From assembly GCA_022592435.1 (NCBI GenBank), contig JABYQS010000139.1, positions 38,307-102,306 on the forward strand: a stretch of DNA of 64,000 nt. The letters run 5' to 3'. This DNA comes from Cerioporus squamosus. Lineage: Eukaryota; Basidiomycota; Agaricomycetes; Polyporales; Polyporaceae. A program made the position numbers and the translations under genes. The number at the start of each line of letters is the position of its first letter. Position 1 is the first letter of the stretch. Positions 55,819-64,000 of the stretch are shown piece by piece. The notes beneath the pieces are model-generated. The model saw only the letters and a list, made by a program, of their open reading frames with translations. It had not been told where the DNA came from and did not search any database.

Positions 55819-57390
55819 ATGTCCGAGATCGCAGCGCCCAAAATCGGCCTCATCCTCGCCGTAAACGCGGGCTCCTCGTCCCTCAAGATCTCCCTCTTCC
55901 GGCGGGACGGCGCGAACGCGAAGGACCCGCATGAGGCCATCGACCTTCTCCTCACCTCCACCATCACCAACATCTCGTCCCCGCCCGCCATCTTCTCCTT
56001 CTCGTTCGCCGCACACAGCAGCGAAGGCCGCGAGGCGAAGAAGGAGCGCGTCCAGGACATCAAGGACCACGCCACCGCATTCGCGCACTTCCTCGACTAC
56101 CTCAAGCGCGAGGCAAGCATCGACCGCGAGCAGATCGTCCACATATGCCATCGCGTCGTACACGGAGGCACCTACTTCAAGCCTGTGGTCATCACAGACG
56201 AGAGCTATCATCATATAGAGCGCCTCTCCGATCTCGCCCCGCTGTGAGTTCTCCGCACGTCTTGCATGTGGGCTCCTTTCTGACGCACTTGGCAGACATA
56301 ACGGTGGCGCACTCTCAGTCATGAAAGCCTGCATCGACGTGCTCCCCAACGCGAACTCAATCGCGTACTTCGACACTTCATTCCACTGCACGATGCCCGA
56401 CTACGTCTCGACGTGCGCGATCCGCCAGGACATCGCGAAGAAGAGGGGCCTCAAGAAATACGGCTTCCACGGGCTGAGCTGTACGATGCACTCTCCGTCT
56501 CTCCGACACAGAGACTGACGAATCCCTGCTCGCAGACGCTTTCATCCTGCAGGCGGTCAGCGCACACCTGAACAAGGCGCGTGACGTCATCGCTGCAATC
56601 CGTCAGAACAGAAAGACTGACTCGCTTCTCTGCAGGACCCCTCGCAGACGAACCTCATCGTGATGCATCTCGGCTCGGGCGCGTCGATGTGCGCAATCAG
56701 GGAGGGCAAATCGCTCGACACGACCATGGGCCTCACGCCCGTGTCCGGCCTGCCGGGCGCGACGCGCTCAGGCGCGATCGACCCCTCGCTCATCTTCCAC
56801 TACACCAACCGCGCGGGCCGCATCTCGCACGACCGCTCGCTCGCCGTGAACGTGCACGTCACCGAGGCCGAGGACATCCTCAACAAGCGCTCGGGCTGGA
56901 ACGCGCTGACGGGCACGACGGACTTTGGCGAGATTGTGAGGCAGATGAAGGACGTCGACGCGCGCAAGGCGCGCGGCGAGGAGGTCAAGGAGGAGGACGG
57001 CAAGTGGCGCCTCGCGTTCGACCTGTTCTTGGATCGGATCCTAGGCTACCTGGGCGGGTACTATGTCAAGCTCGGCGGGAAGGTTGACGCGCTCGTCTTC
57101 GCCGGCGGTATCGGGGAGAGGAGCGTGGAGCTGCGGGAGGCGGTCGTGGCCCAGACGGCGTGTATCGGCTTCTCGCTCAACCCGGAGCTGAACAAGAAGG
57201 TCGACAGCAGCGAGGACGTGGTCCTTGACGTCGGACAGTCTAGAGACGGCCATCGGGTCTTAGTGTGCCGCACGGACGAACAGGTGCGTCTTTGTTTGTG
57301 CCGGCCTGTGCTTCACATGCTGACTGCTGTGCTCTTCAGCTCGAGATGGCAAAGGAGTGCGCATTAGACTCGAGGTTCTGGCAGGAGTAG
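55819..57390 (+). CDS. Acetate kinase
   Basis: Five exons (55819-56243, 56296-56480, 56536-56576, 56636-57283, 57340-57390) give 449 residues with agreeing phases. N-terminal ILAVNAGSSSLKISLFR is the first phosphate-binding motif with the catalytic Asn. HRVVHGGTYF, APLHNGGALSV and YFDTSFHCTMPD follow, then KKYGFHGLSYAFI with the active-site His region, IVMHLGSGASMCAIREGKS and DTTMGLTPVSGLPGATRSGA. ALVFAGGIGERSVELRE forms the C-terminal nucleotide loop. It ends LEMAKECALDSRFWQE. With phosphoketolase it converts sugar phosphates to acetate and ATP (the fungal Xfp-Ack route). The intron at 56577-56635 appears to begin with GC and is required to join HLNK to DPSQTNLIV. Confidence 0.93.
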
Positions 57391-57519
57391 GCCGCTGCTC
57401 CTGCCCGAGCAGCACTGGCGCTATGACACCGTGTATTCCAAGTTAGACCATGTATACCGTTGTATCCCCCCTGTAGGACATAGCCATGTACCATACCTGT
57501 TGACGTGTACCTCTGTACC

Positions 57520-58304
57520 CTAATACACCGCATATATCTCATCCCTTGGCGTGTCACTCCCTTGGTGTAGGAGCTTCTCGGCCTGCGCCCACAGGCTATC
57601 GACGTTCTCTGTCCACTGCCATTCCCACATTTCGCGAATCGCCTCGCCCAGAGCATCCAGCTCCGCCCGCTCGTCTTCTTTCGTCGTCGGCGAGCCGTCG
57701 CAGTACCCCGGCACGTTGAACTCGTACATCAGTCCGACTTCGCGACTGCGTCGAGAGATGTCGTTGGCGAACGGGAGGCGACATCCTCGTAGATCCGGAG
57801 CGCGACTGGGACACGGGCGAGCGGGACATCTGGGGAGGCAAGGAGGCGGCCAATGATGTAGACATCTTCGATGGCTTGCCCGCCCCGGGCCCGAAGTTCG
57901 GTGACATAGCGTGCATCTGTAACATTGCGGTCAGCAAGGACGGGTTGATAACATGAAGCGATACACATACAGCATCTCCGAGCAACGCGATGTTTCCGGA
58001 GCCGGATACGGCGAAAGGCAGGTTGTCTAGGGCGTGAACCGCCCATCGCGAGGGGTTCTCGACGCACTGCAATGCGTTGTTCACTCAGCGTCATGCAGTA
58101 AAGTATGTCCAGTCAAACACTGACCTCGAGCATATGTTCGACTTCTGGCTCCCATCCGATAAACTTCGAAACGACCTCATCTCGCGGGACATCCGCGACC
58201 CATTTGCCTTGGTAGGGCGAGCCCTCCCCACCAGGCTCCCGACAGATGGCGACAAAATTGAGATACTTGCTGCCGGATATCTGGTACGTAATTATACGCT
58301 GCAA
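57520..58304 (-). pseudogene. Truncated FAD-dependent monooxygenase (salicylate hydroxylase-like)
   Basis: Only the C-terminal half is present. Exons read RIITYQISGSKYLNFVAICR, GKWVADVPRDEVVSKFIGWE, ECVENPSRWAVHALDNLPF and GNIALLGDA, then MHAMSPNFGPGAG, QAIEDVYIIGRLLA, VALRIYEDV, RLPFANDISRRSREVG and LMYEFNVPGYCDG. GDA...HAMSPNFGPGAGQAIED is the second FAD-binding block of the family. Two one-base deletions break the frame, one between GPGAG and QAIED and one between YEDV and RLPF. No N-terminal GxGxxG Rossmann motif is found upstream. Together this supports a decayed remnant. The family hydroxylates aromatic acids with NAD(P)H and oxygen. Confidence 0.8.
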
Positions 58305-58887
58305 ATTGCCACGACGGCATCCCGGTCAGTGCTGGCATATGAAGAGGAATTGAAAAGTGCGCACATTGCTTTTGCCCGAGTAGTACTAGTACTGGCGCAA
58401 TCTTCAGCGAACCTGAGGACCCAAGTGCAGCCAGGGTGAATGACTCACGCACAAGACCGCACCGATGCTTGCGGTGGTATGCTCTCTCCGTGGGTATCAA
58501 ACACCGATACGAGCACACACCGGTCCACTTGGGCGACGCAGCTGCACACCGAGCACAGTGCTCCCAAGATGTCACGTCCGAGCTCGAGATAGACGGCACG
58601 CATTCGCGCGCATGTGCGTCCTCGTACATACACATGCGAGTTGTAGAGTGGATCTCGTCCGACTGCACCAATGAGGAGGTCCGTTGCAGCGTCACAGCTT
58701 CGGGTTATTGCGGACGCAAACACGACTAAGTGGGGTAGTCGATGCAATCATACGGTACATGGTTAGTCCGTGGTCATCAAATCGCGAGCACAACTTATCA
58801 TCGTTCGTAGAGGAACAGCGAACGGTCCGTATGAAGTCCATAGTACAGGCAGATCTGCAGTCTGCAGTCCGATGTGGCAGGTCCTGT
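58305..58887. other. Intergenic between the monooxygenase remnant and the cerato-platanin gene
   Basis: A 583-bp interval where the missing N-terminal half of the monooxygenase would be expected, but no matching motif is seen on either strand. Confidence 0.5.
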
Positions 58888-59462
58888 TTACAGCCCACAT
58901 ACTCTGGGCGCAACCTCCCTCGCCACAACCTGCACATGACCAAGCTCTTCAGCGTGATTGTTCGTGAGCTTGTTCATCGCCTTGAGGCCAATGTTGAAGC
59001 CGGCCTTTGCGTAGTCGACAGCAAGAATATTGACCGTACGGTTCTGGTAGATCAGCTGCCAGCAAGAGCCGCACTCGGGCGAGTTCCAGCCTATGCACAA
59101 AGATCATCAGGGCTCGCAAGTCACATCAATGTTTGAAATGAATGAACAGACCTGTAATAGCTTGGGCACCGCCAATGAAGGGGAAATTGGGCAGGGATCC
59201 GAACATCGTGTATCCTGGACGGTGCATCAGCTGATAGCTCGCCATATGATTATGCACTGAGGAACATAGTACCGAGATGCTCAAGACCGTTTGCTCCATT
59301 GGAACATGCGACAATGTCAAGAGAGTTGGTCTTCACGTCGTAGACGGTATCATAAGGCACCTGCACGGTGGGCGGAGCTGCCCTCTCACCAAGTTCGGTG
59401 GGGAGAGAGACGGCAGCAGCAACGAGGGAGAGAGCAGAGACAAGGAGGGTGAAGAATTGCAT
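58888..59462 (-). CDS. Cerato-platanin family secreted protein
   Basis: Three exons (59462-59273, 59214-59152, 59090-58888) give 151 residues. MQFFTLLVSALSLVAAAVSL is a typical signal peptide. The mature part shows VPYDTVYDVKTNSLDIVACS, NGANGLEHLGYTMFGSLPNF, PFIGGAQAITGWNSPECGSC, WQLIYQNRTVNILAVDYAKA and GFNIGLKAMNKLTNNHAEEL. It ends VAREVAPRVCGL. The four cysteines (ACS, ECGSC, VCG) match the two conserved disulfides of the family. Members are small secreted beta-barrel proteins of fungal cell walls that bind chitin oligomers and can act as elicitors or surface-active proteins. The NRT sequence is a possible N-glycosylation site. Confidence 0.94.
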
Positions 59463-60457
59463 GATGCTTGTGTTTGGTTGGATGTCTGTTGGAGAGCGAC
59501 TTGACTTGCGTATCTTATATGCATTCCAGAGGCCCAACCAAGAAAGTGTTGGGGACGCAATGTCTCTTATGGAGCGACGCGCATGTCCAACCTAGGTCGG
59601 TCCAGCATACCCTTCCGCATCGGCCAGGGCGACCGACATGCAAGGCGGCGATGTTCCCGGACATCCATCATTCTAGGTAGGGCATGGGGCCGCATTCTCG
59701 TCCTGTGGCATAACAAATGGACGAAACAACGTCTATATCTCATTGTTGGTGTGGCATCAGAGGACTTCATGTGGTTGCCCGACAGTCCTTGGATCGGCCA
59801 TATGAGCCAATCGTATGTCGCGGAGGTAGGCTCCGTTCTCTTGGTGCAAGGGTTGATCCAGAGGATGTCGACTGGGGATATACCACATGAATGCATCAAC
59901 CAGAAGAGAAGTTGGAAGAGAACACTTTCACTTGCGTCCAGAGAACCACCCGATCGACATCGGGACTGTGGTCGGGACCGAACGGGCCTGTCACTTGGTG
60001 GCAGAGGAATGGACATTGCTTGCCGCATCAGACACTATGCCTCAACCTAGGCCTCGCAGACAGATCTACTCTGGTCGAGCAGCCCCCAAAGCGTCCCGCA
60101 CCTGTCAATACTGCCGGTCAGAGTCTATAGCTTCGAAGGCTCGTACATAGAGTTTTGGGCAGACCCACCACGGAGGGCCTCGATGCCCGCTGCGAAGTAA
60201 GGTTCCACACAAACTCTGTTCACACGAACGTAAGGATGCAAGATCCGGACAGAACGGGAAGAGAAATTGGCGCAAACTGAGCTATGCATTGGTGAGAATA
60301 GGTATGGACGTAATCACGACGAGTGAAACTAGCCAAGATGATTGTGAACAGGGATTATAGCAAAGAGATGTATGTATGCATGAATATTGACAGTAGAGAT
60401 AGGGTCATAAATTCGTTACAGTCGTGAAGAGGAAATGCGACACTTGCAACACCCGGT
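59463..60457. other. Intergenic, no gene seen
   Basis: About 1 kb between the start of the cerato-platanin gene and the stop of the CaaX-box gene. Frames here (up to about 155 codons) have no recognisable domain. Confidence 0.5.
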
Positions 60458-61651
60458 TTACATGATAACGCACCACTTCTGCTTCTTCTTGTCGTCCACG
60501 TTGCCGTCGATGGGGGTATTGAGGGGCACCTCGGGTGTCAGAGAGTCGGCGCTCGCGTTCTTCGAGAACTCACCCCCTGCATGCTCCAGCGACGTGCGAC
60601 GTTCATCGGGCAGCTTGGTCATACTGGAGAACCATCCGCCAGGGAAGAAGCGGGAGGACGTTGTTGACTTGTGACGTGCACGAGCGGAGGACGGGGACAC
60701 CTCAGCGGGGACTGGAGAAGCCTTGTCAATCTGGATTTGCACATTCTCATCGACAACGGCGAGACGTTCGAGACTAGGCCTGGTGTATTGCTGTCAGTCA
60801 CCGGGTAGCATGTGATCGGATACAAATACTCACTTGGCAGAGACTCTCTTGGGCTCCTCGCTGCTCGGGAAGTCATGGTAGTCAAAACTGTTGCCGTTGG
60901 TCACAGGAGCCTCCGAGGCAGCTTCTTCAACCTTCTTGATGCCGACGGATACATCGTCCTCAGCCCCACTATCGGAGGCAGATCCTTGACGTGTGACTGA
61001 GTACGAAGGGGTCCAGGGTCGGGCTGGTGGCTCCTGGGCAGCCTCTGCAACGGCCGTCTGGGGATAGCGCTAGGTAAGCAGTTGCAACAAGGAAGGAGCA
61101 ATGCAACGAACCTCTGGTTCCGGATCTGCGGACTCTTCGATGACAATCGAAGGCTTCTCTTCAACAGCAGGGGGAAGTTGCTCCAGATCTTCGATCTCCT
61201 TCGCGACACAAGCGGGGCTAGCAAGCGGACTGTTGCCCTGGTGCGTGATTGAGTATGACAGCGTCCAGGGAGACTTCGGTCTCTCATCCCCGGAAGGCAC
61301 AGTCGGTGGTGTCTTGGGCTGCGAGGACTTCAGCAACATGGAACGACTCAGATATTGACTGGTAGCTACCTCATCGGCTGCTGCCTCCGTGACGATGACA
61401 GGGGTCACTTCTCTCGGGACCTCCTCATTGGCAGCCTCCTCAGCAGGCTCAGCTGCAGGCTCCTCGATGGCAGGTGCAGCCTCGGCCATGGCAGCAGGAG
61501 CGGGCGACTCCTTAGGAACCGTGGCTTCAACAACAGGAGCAGGCAACTCTTTCGCAGGGACCTCGGCCTCAACAGCAGGCGCGGGAAGGGATTCAATCTC
61601 CGTAACGTCGGCATCTGTGGTTTGTTGAGGGATATGGCCAGAACTGGAGCC
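60458..61651 (-). CDS. Disordered protein with C-terminal CaaX box (CVIM); 5' part cut off by a retrotransposon
   Basis: At least three exons are readable. The first visible one starts right after a TTCTCAG acceptor at 61651 with GSSSGHIPQQTTDADVTEIE and continues Ala/Pro/Glu-rich (PAPAVEAEVPAKELPAPVVE). Two related segments, SPWTLSYSITHQGNSPL and RPWTPSYSVTRQGSASD, form an internal repeat. NSFDYHDFPSSEEPKRVSAK and SSRFFPGGWFSSMTKLPDER follow. The end KKKQKWCVIM is a Lys-rich stretch plus a CaaX box with Met last, the classic signal for farnesylation and membrane attachment. The upstream exon(s) and start are missing: an LTR begins 7 bases beyond the acceptor. Function unknown; no enzyme domain seen. 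Confidence 0.7.
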
Positions 61652-61658
61652 CTGAGAA

Positions 61659-62271
61659 TGTCACGGTCAGTAGACCAGCACCCCTTTTCGTTTTCCCTGG
61701 AAGTTTCACTTTCCCATCCTGACCCCTTTCCTACTTCGTACACATCCCACTTTGGACCCCTTGATCTCATTCTCGCGCCCGTATGCTCTGTTCCCGCGAC
61801 CGCATGCCTTGTTCTCGCACTTACCATCCCGTTACCATGTGTTTTCCCACCCTTTTGTCTCCCACTCGTACAGCCTCGCTCCCTTTCCCGCATGAGTCAC
61901 GTCCACTGGCACGTGATTGTTCAGAGTAGACTAGTATATAAACCCCTCCCAGCGCTTACCTGGTCCCCATCTCGACCTCCTGGTCATTGGGACTAGGTGC
62001 ACTTTCCCCCATGTACTTTCCCCTTGTCTCTGTGCTAATATAACCTGGTCATTGGGACTAGTCTGTCGCAGTGCCCGTGAAGACTAGCTATCGACGACTT
62101 CGTGCCTCCGAGCCGGTCGTTGCTCTGCCCTCGTCGAGCTTTCTCTCTACTCCCCCTTTTCGACTCCTCGCCGCTCGCCCCTCAGACCGTCGCCAATCGA
62201 CGTCTGGTGTCTACGCGCCTAGTCGCCGCGACATTAGGTCGAGATCCCTCATCGGTGCCGACACTCTGACA
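61659..62271 (+). repeat. Candidate 5' LTR (about 613 bp)
   Basis: Starts TGTCACGG and ends CTCTGACA, giving the inverted TGTCA/TGACA ends typical of LTRs. TATATAAA at 61935-61942 would be the LTR promoter. An 18-bp direct repeat CCTGGTCATTGGGACTAG occurs at 61979 and 62044. No clear primer-binding site directly follows 62271, so the right boundary is uncertain; the other LTR would settle it. Confidence 0.55.
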
Positions 62272-62635
62272 AGAGTGTCCCCATCGCTCGACAAGCCACC
62301 CCGTCACCCTGAACTGTTCCCGCAGACACCACACCTGGGATACCAAAGACCAAGAATACGTCCATCGGAGGAAGGATCCGGAGGATAACGCGTGGTACTG
62401 GGAATCCTGTGAGCAGAACCCTTGCCCCAATCGTCACTATCGCCCCAGTCGCATCAACGTCGAAGCCTACTCCGAAACTTTCATCCCCGTCCCCGACTCT
62501 CCCGTTGCAGAGTCACCCACCACACACTCCCCCCTTCCAAGCACCCCGATCGACGAACGTGAGGTCGTTGCTCTTATCGCCGCACCCCCATCACCTGTGA
62601 TCACCCCCTCTCGTCCACCGTCAGCACCACCTGCG

Positions 62636-63891
62636 ATGGCCGAACAAGGGCAACCAGGGGCTCAGAACCCAGCAGCAGCCCAGCAGGCTAACCCTCAGCC
62701 TGCACAGCCAGCCCAGGCTGCCCAACACGCCCAAGCCGCCCAAGCTGCACAACCAGCGGCGGCTCAGCCTGCTCCTGCCCAAGCTCCCGACGCCACTCAG
62801 CTCCTCCTCCAATCGATGGCCCTCCTCACGCAATCAATGACACAGCTCGCCTCTGCCACTCAGGCCAACAACTCGTCGAAGGTGGTTCAGAAGCCTGCAC
62901 CGTTCAAGGGAGAGCAGGGTGGAGAGGCACGTCGCTTCCTAGCGGCCTTCACGATGTGGGCTATGACCCAAGGCGCATCTCTCAACCACCTCGACGCTGC
63001 CGGGAATGCTATTGGTCCCCGTAACGACCAATGGATCCGCACCGTCCTCTCGTACCTGCAGGATGACGCCGCCCTCTGGGCCACCCCGGCCATGGAGCAG
63101 CTCACCCTGGGCCACATGCCGTTCAACAACGACTGGAACGAGTTCCGGTCACAGTTCAAGGCCCGGTTCGAGTCCGTGGACTGAGGCCGTCGACGCAAAG
63201 GAGCGTCTCCGGAAGCTCTACCAGGGCTCCCTCACCGTCCCGGAGTACGCCGCACGGTTCAAGGAGCTTGCTGGTTGAACGGGCTACTCAAGGCGCCGAC
63301 CTCCGAGACCGGTTCTACGAGCACCTCTCCGATGCGATCAAGGATGAGTTGGTGCACACCGCTCGCCCCATTGGAACGCTCGAGGAGCTCATCACCGTCA
63401 CTGCTGACATCGATGTCCGTGTCCGTCAGCGGCGCGTGGAGAAGGCTCGCCAGCAGGGAAGGACACTCCCTACCCCCTCGACTAGAACCCCTGCTGCCGT
63501 GCACACCACCCCGTTCACACCTGCCGCCCAAGACCCCAATGCTATGGACGTGGACGCCACCCGTACCCGCGAGGACTTCAACCGCTTCATGCGCGGCAAG
63601 TGCTATGGCTGTGGCTCTGAGGTGCACGTCAAGAAGGACGGAGGCCACGATCGGGAGATCTGCAACTACTGCCGTCGCGCGGGTCATCGCGAGGTAGTCT
63701 GCATGGACAAGTTCCTCAAGAAGCCGCGCTCGCAGAGGGTGTCCGCCACCGTGGAGGGTGAAGGGGAAGCTCAGATCGCTGCCTCCACGTCGACCCCTTC
63801 TGCAGTCGACACCAGCGTGTTGCTGGCGCAGCTGATGGAACAGCAGAAGCTCCTTGCAGAGCAGATCGCTGCCCTCCAGCAGTCTTTTTAG
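62636..63891 (+). pseudogene. Defective Gag of the Gypsy element
   Basis: MAEQGQPGAQNPAAAQQANP begins a Gln/Ala/Pro-rich matrix-like part, followed by the capsid region KPAPFKGEQGGEARRFLAAF, SYLQDDAALWATPAMEQL and FNNDWNEFRSQFKARFESVD. An extra base then creates a stop at 63182-63184; the match resumes one frame over with EAVDAKERLRKLYQGSLTVP and EYAARFKELAG. It is broken again by a TGA at 63276-63278 and another shift, and resumes with ADLRDRFYEHLSDAIKDELV. The nucleocapsid holds CYGCGSEVH and a full zinc knuckle CNYCRRAGHREVVC. It ends QLMEQQKLLAEQIAALQQSF. The ATG at 62636 may not be the true start, because the frame stays open upstream. Two shifts and a nonsense codon mark this copy as inactive, barring sequencing errors. 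Confidence 0.85.
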
Positions 63892-64000
63892 AACGGGCGC
63901 GCGTGAAGGCTGCCGCAGCGACGCCCTCTGATACTACTACGACCCCTCCCCTTTCAAGTACCACGAGCATGTACGATAGTGTTAGTTCTTGTGTTATCCC

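Larger units (their letters stand above)
61659..64000 (+). mobile_element. Ty3/Gypsy-type LTR retrotransposon, 5' part, continues past the window
   Basis: A candidate 5' LTR is followed by a decayed gag with CCHC zinc knuckle and then the start of a further region after the gag stop at 63891. Pol and the 3' LTR are outside the window. Orientation is opposite to the CaaX gene it sits against. Assignment to Gypsy rests on the Gag layout (central retrotransposon-gag fold, then C-X2-C-X4-H-X4-C). Confidence 0.8.

Noticed and set aside
63170..63290. Programmed ribosomal frameshifting in the Gypsy gag
   Set aside because: Two shifts plus an in-frame TGA lie in the middle of the capsid domain, not at a gag-pol boundary, and no slippery heptamer is evident; decay is simpler.
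1..64000. CRISPR arrays, bacterial operons, ribosome binding sites or phage genes
   Set aside because: The window is intron-rich fungal DNA; no spaced direct repeats of CRISPR type or prokaryotic gene organisation are present.

Overview
The window reads as nuclear DNA of a filamentous basidiomycete, most likely an Agaricomycete (mushroom or polypore type). Nearly every gene is cut by several 45-70 nt GT-AG introns, with a few GC-AG ones. Coding GC is high. The gene set includes families typical of this group: a DUF6593 protein, a cerato-platanin, a phosphoketolase/acetate kinase pair and an expanded PHO84-like phosphate permease family. The species cannot be named from the sequence alone. Exon models were built by hand from splice signals, reading-frame phase and comparison between paralogues; no search was run.

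Layout. 1-12 kb: three PHO84-type phosphate:proton symporter genes (copy 1 runs off the left edge; copies 1 and 2 are minus, copy 3 is plus). Intron 3 of copy 2 is swollen to about 930 nt by an inverted-repeat element whose two arms each carry a tRNA-like module with Pol III A and B boxes. 12-23 kb: cell-cycle and housekeeping genes: a small protein ending in -SKL, the kinetochore subunit Nnf1, a nucleolar RRM protein (Nop15/NIFK type) divergent from APC/C subunit Cdc16/APC6, an unknown conserved-looking protein, and the Pol III repressor Maf1. 25-31 kb: a DUF6593 protein, a membrane protein with a frame break, alpha/beta hydrolase A, and phosphate permease copy 4. 32-49 kb: a peroxisomal SCP2 protein, a DapA-family aldolase, the mitochondrial dynamin Mgm1/OPA1, a THEM6-like thioesterase, a glutathione transferase, two unknown proteins and an NCLX-type Na+/Ca2+ exchanger. 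49-60 kb: alpha/beta hydrolase B (paralogue of A), phosphoketolase divergent from acetate kinase, a decayed FAD monooxygenase and a cerato-platanin. 60-64 kb: a protein with a C-terminal CaaX box whose 5' part is cut off by a Ty3/Gypsy LTR retrotransposon that continues past the right edge.

Functional links. Phosphoketolase produces acetyl phosphate from xylulose-5-P or fructose-6-P and acetate kinase converts it to acetate plus ATP, so the divergent pair at 51-57 kb forms a two-step pathway. Four phosphate permease genes and a phosphate-consuming phosphoketolase lie in the same window, but co-regulation is only a guess.

A recurring oddity is single-base frame breaks in otherwise well-conserved genes (phosphoketolase, Mgm1, a membrane protein, hydrolase A, the monooxygenase). 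Uncorrected indels in the assembly are a strong alternative to real mutations for the first three.
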